Under the pieces are notes generated by a model. It had not been told where the DNA came from, searched no databases, and saw only the letters and a list, made by a program, of their open reading frames with translations. The translations under genes and the position numbers were made by a program. DNA of 64,000 bases from Chlamydomonas reinhardtii (Eukaryota; Chlorophyta; Chlorophyceae; Chlamydomonadales; Chlamydomonadaceae): positions 4,818,018 through 4,882,017 of the forward strand of contig NC_057016.1 in assembly GCF_000002595.2 (NCBI RefSeq), read 5' to 3'. Positions 10,637 through 26,890 of this stretch are shown one piece after another (position 1 is the stretch's first letter; each line of letters starts with the position of its first letter).

Positions 10637-12154
10637 ACACACATACACACACATACCCTGCTGGGACGCCACGTGCGCCGCCATCTTGACGTCCACGTCC
10701 ACGCCACGCACCTTTACCTGCGGGGTGCATGCCGTACCAAGCGGAGGAGGCCGACGGTGACAATAAGGGGTTTCTGCAGGCGTGTCGAATCCTGCTGTCG
10801 CTGCCCGATACCCAGCACGGCAACTACAACGGGAAGTGGTGGAATGCATGTGCAAACGCTGTGAGGCCTTCCGTGCACCTTCCGTGCGTGTGCCACTCAC
10901 GTTGACACAGTGCTTGTAGTGCGTGCCGTGCTCCACTTCCACCACGTCGTGCAGCCCCTGTCCCCGCAGGTACGCCGCCACCATCCGCTGCATCTCGCGC
11001 TGCAGCCGCTCCCCCGCCTCGCCGCTCCAGTCGGCAACCTTGAGCGCCCGCTCCTGGAACTTAATCACAAACACAGACAGGTCGACATCAAAGGCCCCGC
11101 GCACGAGGGTGCGGCGCCCGAAGCTGCCGCCCTTGTGGAACCGGTCAACCTGTGGAAGGGATGAATGTAGGTGGGCCGCCGGATCCGCAGGACTCAACAT
11201 GTGGCTGCATTTTGAGTTATAGACCCGCCTGTAGCGGATGAGATTGTTGGCTCACGGAACTGTGATTCTGTGTGCGCCGGAGCCCAGGTGGCTGGGGCAG
11301 GCTAGCTACCGCGCGCGGCTACCGTACTTACGATCCCGCTGATCCCACACGAATGCAAGCACCTTGAGGACTGGGCACTGCACCAGCAGCTTGTGAATGA
11401 GGTGGTTGGCGGCCTGCGGCTCCGCATTGGACACGCCCTGTGCCGTCAGCGGCCGCAGCTCCCCGTTGAAGTGGCGCACGTAGCTCTTGTCCCCACCGGG
11501 CGTGAGGTCCAGGTGCATCTGCGCCGGTAGGTACCAGTGTCGCCCGTTAGAGGGATGGGGTAACGGGCGTGGATTGAAACCCGAGACTGTGGTCGGGTGG
11601 CTGTGACTCCCTGTGCCCTCTCGTCTGCGAAATGCAAGCAGCCTGATATATGCACTCTCGTACGTACCATCTTGAGTGTGCGGTGTGGGTCGCCAGCGCT
11701 GATCGGTGGGAAGACCTGCAACGCAAGTGACCAGCGCCCAAAGGGGATCTGACACGGTGGGGGTGTGACATCGGTTGCGCGGTGCACCCGTAACACTGCC
11801 CGCACGCTCTCAGCCTGCCTGATGGCTCCACAACACCGCCACACTCCTCCATCTTCCGCTCTCTAGCTCACCTGCCTGAGGCTTTGTGCCGCAGCTGATG
11901 CCTTGGAGAGTCGGGCCTGAGCTTTAAGGGCCTGGGCCTGGGCCACGAAGCTGTCGACCTGTGTCGACTGGGTCATAGAGGTCGATGTCAGCGACGCCAT
12001 CGTCATCATAAGACCCCTTGGATCGACATCGTAGTCCTGACAAAAATCAGGATTCACTTTGCGAGCGTTGCATGCAGGCGTTCGGCCGGTGCCTTCTCCG
12101 CACCTCGTGCTCGAAAAGCGCCCTCGCTAGCTTGATAAAATCAGAATAGCTCAT
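8500..12154 (-). CDS. OASL-A: 2'-5'-oligoadenylate synthetase-like nucleotidyltransferase, 457 aa
   Basis: Ten exons on the minus strand: 12104-12154, 11872-12036, 11668-11715, 11363-11518, 10901-11149, 10657-10717, 10305-10489, 10026-10141, 8780-8978, 8500-8643. Phases close to 458 codons. Residues 1-88 form a short helix and a low-complexity linker. The nucleotidyltransferase core follows: HKGGSFGRR with GGS at 147-149, FDVDLSVF with Asp161 and Asp163, and VDVDVKMAAH with the third Asp at 232. The OAS helical half has RVKSLVRLIKVCWYK (compare KLKSLIRLVKHWYQ in human OAS1), PSVLLETVVLAAAQRKG, VVVLHPIDPTCNLA (compare VILDPADPTGNLG) and DWCRLAHKS near the C-terminus. OAS enzymes make 2'-5' linked oligoadenylates when bound to double-stranded RNA; activity here is inferred. 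The paralogues B and C read the linker exon in another frame (see findings). Intron 8 holds a hAT-like element and intron 6 a (CA)n tract. Confidence 0.86.
9240..9301. mobile_element. 62-bp insertion with 10-bp direct repeats, unit A only
   Basis: CTATAATAAC occurs at 9230-9239 and 9302-9311, flanking 62 bases that are absent from the same place in OASL-B (near 17690) and OASL-C (near 31575), where the decamer is present once. This fits a very short transposon insertion or a slipped duplication. Confidence 0.6.
9420..9840 (+). mobile_element. LINE-derived coding fragment inside the intronic element
   Basis: An open frame (about 9366-9908) contains HIWFWDC, WLVCPPAGLAPAVWDVVCLAA, SALDFGRQRAV and VADFWARLQTFVTLG. 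It aligns closely with the C-terminal part of the LINE copy at 19272-20825 (YFWDC, WLVQPPAGLAPPVWDVVCLAA, VIADFWGRLQSYVSLG). The piece has no LINE 3' end of its own here. It lies in the sense opposite to the OAS gene, inside the hAT-like element. OASL-B has it at about 17805-18222. OASL-C lacks it. Confidence 0.65.
10602..10655. repeat. (CA)n microsatellite at the exon 6 donor, OASL-A
   Basis: About 54 bases of CA with TA interruptions. On the coding strand it reads (TG)n starting about four bases after the exon 6 GT donor. Confidence 0.95.
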
Positions 12155-12339
12155 GCTGCTTGAATCTCCTTGCCTCGTGCGCTCGAAACGGTAGATAGAG
12201 CTGTTGTTCAGTTGTCCACTTAAAAACAAACGAGGTTTGTCCTTGCTAACCGAAGATGTAAAATATAGCTGAACTGTAATACAAGTCTGCTCAATGGTGT
12301 ACATATGGATGAAGGACGCGTTTAGAATGTCAATGGACG

Positions 12340-12505
12340 GCAGCGGTTGACACGCGTGCCCGATTGGGGCATTCCCGCCAAATCAATGGTTGCTGCTAAT
12401 TGCCCAGTTGAGCTCAGCTGCAAGAGTATGGCACGGCCACCGTGCCATTGACTCACGTTGATGCAGTGCTTGTAGTGCGTGCCGTGCTCCACCTCCAGCG
12501 ACTTT
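12340..12505 (-). pseudogene. Relic exon of an OAS-like gene, upstream of OASL-A
   Basis: The minus strand holds VEHGTHYKHCIN followed by a GTGAGTCAATGG donor-like stretch, matching the end of the core exon of OASL-E (41872-41925) more closely than that of OASL-A (CVN rather than CIN). The rest of the exon is absent. The same relic is at about 22425-22590, and a shorter piece without the motif is at about 34200-34310. A truncated sixth OAS-like gene therefore once lay upstream of the A-type genes. Confidence 0.65.
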
Positions 12506-12512
12506 AAAGAGT

Positions 12513-12925
12513 TCAAACTATGCCCACCGTCCTCCGCCTTCTCCCACCCGCGCCCCTCCCATCATCGTCCCCCCCCCCCTCCGCAGCCCTCATGTCGCCC
12601 GCCTCACCCAACATCGCGTCCAGCAAGTGGATGTTGCCTCTGGGTGCCCGCCACCGCCAGTGCCGTGCCGCCCGCGTGCCCAGGCGTGCCAGGCCGCGCA
12701 CCGCAGCCCACACGCAGCCGCCCCTTGCTCCAGCCGCGCCAACACCCACCGTCGTACATACGAGCGAATCCGGCGAGTACGCAACGCACGCCTGGCGCCA
12801 GAGCACCTCGGCGCTGTTGCCGTCCAGGAAGGCGGCGAGGGTGCGCCAGGTGTTGGATACGCTGTCACGAGCCCAGGCCAGAGAGGTCAGCTCCATGGAG
12901 GGGCCGGCCACGGCGGTGTACAGAG
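12513..12925 (-). pseudogene. Unrecognised gene fragment (WARDSVSNTWRTL family), copy 1
   Basis: The minus strand carries LTSLAWARDSVSNTWRTLA, FLDG, AEVLWRQ and, in another frame, RGNIHLLDAMLGEAGDMR. Copies lie at about 22671-23010 and 26915-27165, always directly upstream of OAS-like sequence. Frames shift between copies and no full gene can be drawn. The family is unknown to me; a fragment of a mobile element or a broken host gene are both possible. Confidence 0.4.
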
Positions 12926-12929
12926 CGCG

Positions 12930-13415
12930 GGGGGGGCGGCCCTAGCCGGCGTCCGTATTCCAATCGACACAGGCTTTAGCAGCTACAGACGACACCTACC
13001 TGAGTGCAAACTAATTGCAGCATGTCCCAAAGCTCCACGCTCCCGCATTCGTTCCCGCGACCCGTACGTGGCGTGTCGGTCGCGCGGAAGTTTGCGGAGA
13101 ACCGTTAGACACTGTATTTTGGACGGACTTACAACGTGTTGGCGACGGTTTAGCTACGCTCGCGGCCGTGAGCGAGTGAGCACTGATGCAGCAAACCTTC
13201 GGCCCATTTTAGTTGGTAAGAGCGCAGAACACGAGCAAAACACCATAAGTATTAATCGCTAATGCGCACACATATAAAACTGCATGCTTTCCATATAAAG
13301 TTGCCCGCTGTCCCGCTTTTGCATACGTCAAGTGAGTTCGATTTTGGTCAAGTGGACATGAGGAAACTACAAGTGAATCACCTGGTGTAGGGACTGGAAG
13401 GGGCACGGACGCATA
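12930..13415. other. Intergenic, between OASL-A side and plus-strand gene
   Basis: No gene seen. This is a conserved duplicated segment (also 23010-23523) and the likely promoter of the plus-strand gene starting at 13416. Confidence 0.4.
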
Positions 13416-14577
13416 ATGGCCGAAGCTGGCCAGCGCTTCCCTCAACGGCAGCCGCAACAACAGCCGCATCTGTTTGAGGAGAGCAGCTATAGGCGCCTGC
13501 GACAGGCCCTGCTGGAAATAGGCGTGCACCCGGAGCTGGCTTCACAGTTCACGCATGACGACCTGGGCCTGCTCCTGCGCCACGGCTTTAAGGATGCTCG
13601 GGGCCTTCTGATCGCCAAGGTTAACATCCTGCTACAGGTTGGGCTACGGGCTTTCTGCGCGAGTTGTATCGAGACGGCTCAACGTAAGTCGGGTTGTGTT
13701 TCGGTGTCACTCTGTTATGTAGGTATCCGGAACGCCCAGCATGTGTAGGCCTGGGCCTGGACCGGGTGGTGCCGGGCAACTTTGGGGCACTGCCCACACC
13801 CTCCCCTAACCTGTTTCCCATTCCACTGTCCCACCGCAGAGCACGCGGCGGCGGCGCAGCAGAACGGGGTGGTGAACCCAGGCTGCGGGGTGGCACACCA
13901 AGGTGAAATGGTCCCACAAAGTCGTGCAGCTCTGCGGTGCTCCTGGGCGGGTACTCCTGGGCGGGTGGTCCAGGGGCACCGTAATGGCATGCACTAACCT
14001 CAGCTGTCGGGGACGACCACGCGCGGAGAATGGGGGTGCGCGTTTGTTGGCTCTTGCCTATATATGAATGAAGTCGCTTATTGCAGTGCTCTTGCGCTTT
14101 GGTTTTCTCGGCAGGTGAACTGCTGCCGCTTGCCCAGGACGTTAATGGCCCTCACGATCAGGATCAATGTGAGTGCATTGGCATTTAGATGCCAGTACTT
14201 GGCTGGTATTGGCCCCCTTCCGCATTTTAGCTCCTGATATCCCCGTACGCATGCATCTGTCTCTGCTGACAGTGACATCGGGCGGCTTCCAATCTGCCTC
14301 AACCACAAAATGGTGGCACGACTGGCTGCCGTCCACCTCGCTGCGGGTCTCACAGTCGCAGTCGCAGCCTGTGTCTGGCAGCATGCTATCATGTCAGGCG
14401 GTGGCGGCCTTGCCATTGACAAGTGCGGTGCCTGAGGCGGACGCTGCGATATTGGACGTGCCTAGCAGTGGCTCGGCAGCAGCAGTCGCAGCAAGCCTCC
14501 AGCGTCCACAGCAGCAGTTGGGAACCTGCCGGCGCCGCCACGTGCACCGGCCCGCGCCTGGCCAGGAGCGTACTTGA
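13416..14577 (+). CDS. Hypothetical protein, 229 aa, divergent from OASL-A
   Basis: Four exons: 13416-13683, 13840-13902, 14115-14168, 14273-14577. They have GT donors (GTAAGTC, GTGAAAT, GTGAGTG) and CAG/GCAG/ACAG acceptors, and phases sum to exactly 230 codons. The first exon is Gln-rich (RQPQQQPHLF), then has a helical segment with YRRLRQALLEIGVHPELA and DDLGLLLRHGFKDARG. The C-terminal 100 residues are Ser/Gln/Ala-rich, with KWWHDWLP and a basic end. No known domain is recognised. It lies head-to-head with OASL-A, about 1.3 kb apart. The second copy near 23.5 kb is frameshifted. It is either a host gene swept up in the duplication or part of an unrecognised element. Confidence 0.5.
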
Positions 14578-14955
14578 CAGCATGCGACACGGAACAGCAG
14601 TGGCGAGGGCTAAGCGCGTGAGTCCTCGGTGTCTAATCATGAGACATCGTCGCGGAGGAGGTGAACGCGGCGCAGTCAGTTGCAGCCGTGTCGAATTTTA
14701 ATGGCAATTCAAGCGAAGATGCCTGCCAACTACAGCAGCGGCACCAGAAGTTGCACAACTCTTCCAGCAGGAGCAACGGCTGGACGTTAGAAATGCCCAA
14801 GCCTGCGGCAGCAGCTGGCACAGCACGGCGTGCTTGGCAGGTGGGCGGGGTTGGAAGCTGGGGACGTGACGGGACCAAGATTGCTGGCAGGAGGGTGTAT
14901 AGAAGTGTCAGTCTGTACACTAGCTGGGCGCTTCTACGCGAAACGCCATTTGCGC
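14578..14955. other. 3' flank of the plus-strand gene, duplicated
   Basis: Near-identical to 24704-25080. An open frame at 14661-14972 (plus) with Gln/Ala-rich content is conserved, but the copies are too alike for this to be evidence of coding. No gene claimed. Confidence 0.35.
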
Positions 14956-16951
14956 AACACGAGCAGGTATAGTTTTTGTGTTAGGAGAAAGGGCTATCTC
15001 ACCGAGCTCGGCACGTATGCTTGATTAACTGCAGTGCGTGCTTCGTTTGACTTGTCGAACGTAGCGGATTTCACGAGTATGCGACACGCGCTCTTGGAGA
15101 TCCTGCTGGGTATTGCACGGCATGCAGCATTGCGATGCACCTGCGGTGGCGGCGGCACTGGCCGGGCTACGGCTGCAGGGGCCCAGCGGCGGCATCCACA
15201 TGCAAAGCGGAGGGAGCAGGCAACACCTCGTGGTGGAGGATAGCGTGGCGCCGCTGGAAAGGCGGCGCTGGCGTGCATGTCACGGCCGGTCGGCGTTTGG
15301 TTGTGGGTAGGGGCGAGCACAGCATTTGTTGTACAATATCAGCAGCCTAATGACGGCTGTGTGACGGCGGTTGGAATGTATGTGGATGTGTAGCAGGAGT
15401 GCTTCTTGAAGCCCGCTTCTGGGCGCTCATCTGCTGCGTGAAAGTACTTGTGGACGCCGGAGAAGAGGATCTGCTGGGCCCAACGTAGGCAGACGGGCGG
15501 GAACATAGAGCGCAAAACCTTTAGACCGCAGTTGTCGTGTACGGTATGTTGAGTAAAATCCATTCGGGGACGCGGTGTGCCGGTTGCCGCGGCGGTGTTC
15601 CTGACACCGTGACTTGCAGAGGCGGTATGGTAAAGACGGTAACGGCTCCGTGTGAGTTGGAGCCACAGTTACGTGTGTGCAGCGCGCCAAGCTCGGGTTT
15701 CGCAGTGGGGCTATAGGGCCTTAGGTGCTGACGTTTTGTCAGGTTGGCGTTGAGTTCTGCTTCGGCCGCAAGTGTTGGGCAAAGGTTGGTCTTGGGGCTA
15801 TGCCTGCCTCGTCCGGCCGTACGTGGTCCGGGACGGAGGCAGTGCCAAGCAACCCGGTCTCACCCGGGGCGTGCCCATACACGCGGCACCGTCCAAAGCC
15901 CAAACCATCCAAGATTCCTATGCATGGAATATGTATGCTATGAATAAAAGCTGAAATGGGGCCTGGGGTGACCTGTCCGCTCGCCGAGCTCGCGAAATGC
16001 AGCGACATGCCCCGACTATGTGCACGAAGGAGTGTATGTGGTGGCGCGGTCATTGGCTCATTGCAGGCGGCGCTGGCCGGGGGGCTGCTGGAGGCGCTGC
16101 TGGCAAAGGGCCTGGGGGTGGGGCACGCCGGCGTTAGGGTGCATGGGATGCTGCGCAGTAGCTTCGTCACGCTGGTGGCAGACGAAGGGCTGAGAGAGGG
16201 GTATGCAAGGGGCACGTGCGAAAGGAAGCTTGGTCGCGGCACATGCAATGTGGCGTCAGGTTGACTTGGAAAGACTTCGGCTTCCCTAGAATCCAATTGT
16301 TCATTGTGCGTCCATTGTGTACTGTCTTTCGCCATCGGTACGCGCCACTGTGCCACTCGCTTAAAGGTCTTCCACATCGTACGTCAGACGCCACGACGTG
16401 GGCATCCCATACCGATCCACAGTGCTGGTATTGCTAAGCCATGTGGTCCAAAGAAACGTAAAGAAAGCACCGCCTAGTGTCGTCTACTTAGTCTCCATGC
16501 CGCCAGGTCTCCAATTCGTCAATGGCAGTTAATAAATTCGTGGCGATTCAGTGAGGGGCTGAGGGTTTACCCTCCACTGGGCATGAGCGCCAGCAAGCAA
16601 GCTCAATCCCGGATCCCCGTGCCGGCTAGACACCTTCATGCCATCGGCAAATATCGCTTACATTGCAGGTGCGCAGGTTCGCGCTTGGCGGTCACCCGGC
16701 TCCGTTCACAGCCGCATTCCGTGCCACTGGCGTGGTTCATTTGGGCCTGGCGTCGACAGTCCGACACCTTATATAACCCTGCTGCCGCCACGACACACGC
16801 CACCGCAACACGGGATGCCTGACCAACCAACATGCTTAATGTTACCCCTCCACCGCTGCCCCCAAGAGCTGACCCCTGATGTGCGCCACACCCACAGCCC
16901 GCCGGCAGGTGATGCACGCACGTTCCGCACTACCGTACTGACCCTGCCGCC
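14956..16951. repeat. Segmental-duplication block, copy 2 (left/middle)
   Basis: Matches unit 1 (1110-1890 plus 5966-6510 and about 7830-8500), unit 3 (25082-26890) and unit 4 (28830-30840). It keeps the empty site of the 4-kb hAT-like insertion near 15754. It ends in the 3' flank of OASL-B, where a TGTAA motif on the minus strand (16658-16662) lies 290 bases past the stop and could be its polyadenylation signal. The same motif is kept 335 bases past OASL-C (30502-30506) but is altered in OASL-A. No gene is recognised in the block. Confidence 0.65.
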
Positions 16952-22238
<5,287 letters not shown>

Positions 22239-22424
22239 GCTGCTTGAATCTCCTTGCCTCGTGCGCTCGAAACGGTAGATAGAGCTGTTGTTCAGTTGTC
22301 CACTTAAAAACAAACGAGGTTTGTCCTTGCTACCGAAGATGTAAAATATAGCTGAACTGTAATACAAGTCTGCTCAATGGTGTACATATGGATGAAGGAC
22401 GCGTTTAGAATGTTAATGAACGGC

Positions 22425-22590
22425 AGCGGTTGACACGCGTGCCCGATTGGGGCATTCCCGCCAAATCAATGGTTGCTGCTAATTGCCCAGTTGAGCTCAG
22501 CTGCAAGAATATGGCACGGCCACCGTGCCATTGACTCACGTTGATGCAGTGCTTGTAGTGCGTGCCGTGCTCCACCTCCAGCGGCTTTAA
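22425..22590 (-). pseudogene. Relic exon of an OAS-like gene, upstream of OASL-B
   Basis: Second copy of the VEHGTHYKHCIN relic described at 12340-12505, almost identical to it. Confidence 0.65.
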
Positions 22591-22670
22591 AGAGTTCAAA
22601 CTATGCCCACCGTCCTCCGCCTTCTCCCACCCGCGCCCCTCCCATCATCGTCCCCCCCCCTCCGCAGCCC

Positions 22671-23010
22671 TCATGTCGCCCGCCTCACCCAACATCGCGT
22701 CCAGCAAGTGGATGTTGCCTCTGGGTGCCCGCCACCGCCAGTGCCGTGCCGCCCGCGTGCCCAGGCGTGCCAGGCCGCGCACCGCAGCCCACACATTGAT
22801 ATGCTTGAAAGAACGCAGCCGCCCCTTGCTCCAGCCGCGCCAACACCCACCGCCGTACATACGAGCGAATCCGGCGAGTACGCAACGCACGCCTGGCGCC
22901 AGAGCACCTCGGCGCTGGTGCCGTCCAGGAAGGCGGCGAGGGTGCGCCAGGTGTTGGATACGCTGTCACGAGCCCAGGCCAGAGAGGTCAGCTCCATAGA
23001 GGGGCCGGCC
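22671..23010 (-). pseudogene. Unrecognised gene fragment (WARDSVSNTWRTL family), copy 2
   Basis: Same fragment as at 12513-12925, with about 19 extra bases near 22795-22813 (TTGATATGCTTGAAAGAA region) that change the frame. Function unknown. Confidence 0.4.
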
Positions 23011-23523
23011 ACGGCGGTGTACAGAGCGCGGGGGGGGGCGGCCCTAGCCGGCGTCCGTATTCCAATCGACACAGGCTTTAGCAGCTACAGACGACACCTA
23101 CCTGAGTGCAAACCAATTGCAGCATGTCCCAAAGCTCCACGCTCCCGCATTCGTTCCCGCGACCCGTACGTGGCGTGTCGGTCGCGCGGAAGTTTGCGGA
23201 GAACCGTTAGACACTGTATTTTGGACGGACTTACAACGTGTTGGCGACGGTTTAGCTACGCTCGCGGCCGTGAGCGAGTGAGCACTGATGCAGCAAACCT
23301 TCGGCCCATTTTAGTTGGTAAGAGCGCAGAACACGAGCAAAACACCATAAGTATTAATTGCTAATGCACACACATATAAAACTGCAAGCTTTCCACATAA
23401 AGGTGCCCGCTGTCCCGCTTTCGCATACGTCAAGTGAGTTCGATTTTGCTCAAGTGGACATTATGAGGGTGACACTACAAGTGAATCACCTGGTGTAGGG
23501 ACTGGAAGGGGCACGGACGCATA

Positions 23524-24703
23524 ATGGCCGAAGCTGGCCAGCGCTTCCCTCAACGGCAGCCGCAACAACAGCCGCATCTGTTTGAGGAGAGCAGCTATAG
23601 GCGCCTGCGACAGGCCCTGCTGGAAATAGGCGTGCACCCGGAGCTGGCTTCACAGTTCTGACGACCTGGGCCTGCTCCTGCGCCACGGCTTTAAGGATGC
23701 TCGGGGCCTTCTGATCGCCAAGGTTAACATCCTGCTACAGGTTGGGATACGGGCTTTCTGCGCGAGTTGTATCGAGACGGCTCAACGTAAGTCGGGTTGT
23801 GTTTCGGTGTCAATCTGTTATGTGGGTATCCGGAACGCCCAGCATGTGTAGGCCTGGGCCTGGACCGGGTGGTGCCGGGCAACTTTGGGGCACTGCCCAC
23901 ACCCTCCCCTAACCTGTTTCCCATTCCACTGTCCCACCGCAGAGCACGCGGCGGCGGCGCAGCAGAACGGGGTGGTGAACCCAGGCTGCGGGGTGGCACA
24001 CCAAGGTGAAATGGTCCCACAAAGTCGTGCAGCTCTGCGGTGCTCCTGGGCGGGTACTCCTGGGCGGGTGGTCCAGGGGCACCGTAATGGCATGCACTAA
24101 CCTCAGCTGTCGGGGACGACCACGCGCGGAGAATGGGGGTGCGCGTTTGTTGGCTCTTGCCTATATATGAATGAAGTCGCTTATTGCAGTGCTCTTGCGC
24201 TTTGGTTTTCTCGGCAGGTGAACTGCTGCCGCTTGCCCAGGACGTTAATGGCCCTCACGATCAGGATCAATGTGAGTGCATTGGCATTTGGACGGCTTTC
24301 ACAATAGAGGCCATTACTTGGCTGTTATTTGCGCCCTTCTGCATTCTGGGTCCCTTGATCCAACACCCCCAAACGCATGCGTCTGCCTCTGCTGACAGTG
24401 ACATCGGGCGGCTTCCCTTCTGCCTCCACCACAAAATGGTGGCACGGCTGGCTGCCCTCCACCTCGCTGCGGGTCTCACAGTCGCAGTCACAGCCTGTGT
24501 CTGGCAGCACGCTATCATGTGAGGCGGTGGCGGCCTTGCCATTGACAAGTGCGGTGCCTGAGGCGGACGCTGCAGAAATGGACGTGCCTAGCAGTGGCTC
24601 AGCAGCAGCAGTCGCAGCAAGCCTCCAGCGTCCACAGCAGCAGTTGGGAACCTGCCGGCGCCGCCACGTGCACCGGCCCGCGCCTGGCCAGGAGCGTACT
24701 TGA
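23524..24703 (+). pseudogene. Frameshifted copy of the 229-aa hypothetical gene
   Basis: Paralogue of 13416-14577 with the same exon layout. A 5-base deletion in the first exon (TTCTGACGAC at about 23656 where copy 1 has TTCACGCATGACGAC) brings in a stop after residue 45. The remaining exons are intact and highly similar. The last exon contains Gly for Asp and Thr for Met changes. It is probably a pseudogene unless a downstream start is used. Confidence 0.6.
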
Positions 24704-25081
24704 CAGCATGCGACACGGAACAGCAGCGGCGAGGGCTAAGCGCGTGAGTCCTCGGTGTCTAATCATGAGACATCGTCGCGGAGGAGGTGAACGCGGCGCA
24801 GTCAGTTGCAGCCGTGTCGAATTTTAATGGCAATTCAAGCGAAGATGCCTACCAACTACAGCAGCGGCACCAGAAGTTGCACAACTCTTCCAGCAGGAGC
24901 AACGGCTGGACGTTAGAAATGCCCAAGCCTGCGGCAGCAGCTGGCACAGCACGGCGTGCTTGGCAGGTGGGCGGGGTTGGAAGCTGGGGACGTGACGGGA
25001 CCAAGATTGCTGGCAGGAGGGTGTATAGAAGTGTCAGTCTGTACACTAGCTGGGCGCTTCTACGCGAAACGCCATTTGCGC

Positions 25082-26890
25082 AACACGAGCAGGTATAGTT
25101 TTTGTGTTAGGAGAAAGGGCTATCTCACCGAGCTCGGCACGTATGCTTGATTAACTGCAGTGCGTGCTTCGTTTGACTTGTAGAACGTAGCGGATTTCAC
25201 GAGTATGCGACACGCGCTCTTGGAGATCCTGCTGGGTATTGCACGGCATGCAGCATTGCGATGCACCTGCGGTGGCGGCGGCACTGGCCGGGCTACGGCT
25301 GCAGGGGCCCAGCGGCGGCATCCACATGCAAAGCGGAGGGAGCAGGCAACACCTCGTGGTGGAGGATAGCGTGGCGCCGCTGGAAAGGCGGCGCTGGCGT
25401 GCATGTCACGGCCGGTCGGCGTTTGGTTGTGGGTAGGGGCGAGCACAGCATTTGTTGTACAATATCAGCAGCCTAATGACGGCTGTGTGACGGCGGTTTG
25501 AATGTATGTGGATGTGTCGCAGGAGTGCTACTAGAAGCCCGCTTCTGGGCGCTCATCTGCTGCGTGAAAGTACTTGTGGACGCCGGAGAAGAGGATCTGC
25601 TGGGCCCAACGTAGGCAGACGGGCGGGAACATAGAGCGCAAAACCTTTAGACCGCAGTTGTCGTGTACGGTATGTTGAGTAAAATCCATTCGGGGACGCG
25701 GTGTGCCGGTTGCCGCGGCGGTGTTCCTGACACCGTGACTTGCAGAGGCGGTATGGTAAAGACGGTAACGGCTCCGTGTGAGTTGGAGCCACAGTTACGT
25801 GTGCCGAACTCGGGTTTCGCAGTGGGGCTATAGGGCCTTAGGTGCTGACGTTTTGTCAGGTTGGCGTTGAGTTCTGCTTCGGCCGCAGGTGTTGGGCAAA
25901 GGTTGGTCTTGGGGCTATGCCTGCCTCGTCCGGCCGTACGTGGTCCGGGATGGAGGCAGTGCCAAGCAACCCGGTCTCACCCGGGGCGTGCCCATACACG
26001 CGGCACCGTCCAAAGCCCAAACCATCCAAGATTCCTATGCATGGAATATGTATGCTATGAATAAAAGCTGAAATGGGGCCTGGGGTGACCTGTCCGCTCG
26101 CCGAGCTCGCGAAATGCAGCGACATGCCCCGACTATGTGCACGAAGGAGTGTATGTGGTGGCGCGGTCATTGGCTCATTGCAGGCGGCGCTGGCCGGGGG
26201 GCTGCTGGAGGCGCTGCTGGCAAAGGGCCTGGGGGTGGGGCACGCCGGCGTTAGGGTGCATGGGATGCTGCGCAGTAGCTTCGTCACGCTGGTGGCAGAC
26301 GAAGGGCTGAGAGAGGGGTATGCAAGGGGCACGTGCGAAAGGAAGCTTGGTCGCGGCACATGCAATGTGGCGTCAGGTTGACTTGGAAAGACTTCGGCTT
26401 CCCTAGAATCCAATTGTTCATTGTGCGTCCATTGTGTACTGTCTTTCGCCATCGGTACGCGCCACTGTGCCACTCGCTTAAAGGTCTTCCACATCGTACG
26501 TCAGACGCCACGACGTGGGCGTCCCGTCCCGATCCACAGTGCTGGTATTGCTAAGCCATGTGGTCCAAAGAAACGTAAAGAAAGCACTGCCTAGTGTCGT
26601 CTACTTAGTCTCCATGCCGCCAGGTCTCCAATTCGTCAATGACACTTAATAAATTCGTGGCGACTCAGTGAGGGGCTGAGGGTTTACCCTCCACTGGGAT
26701 GAGCGCCAGCAAGCAAGCTCAATCCCGGATCCCCGTGCCGCCTAGACACCTTTATTCCATCACTAAACATCGCTTACGTTGCAGGCGGCGCGCAGGTTCG
26801 CGCTTAGCGGTCACCCGGCTCTGTTCACAGCCGCATTCCGTGCCACTGGCGTGGTTCACTTGGGCCTGGCGTCGGCAGTTTTTGTAACCA
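25082..26890. repeat. Segmental-duplication block, copy 3 (truncated)
   Basis: Near-identical to 14956-16760 through the repeated block and the OAS 3' flank. It breaks off at about 26885, before any OAS exon. The whole OAS gene of this unit is missing. Confidence 0.7.

Noticed and set aside
15956-16264. Exon-like frame considered as a mitochondrial carrier gene
   Set aside because: Only a faint resemblance, no PX[DE]xx[KR] signature, donor not conserved in all units, no partner exons in the same orientation.
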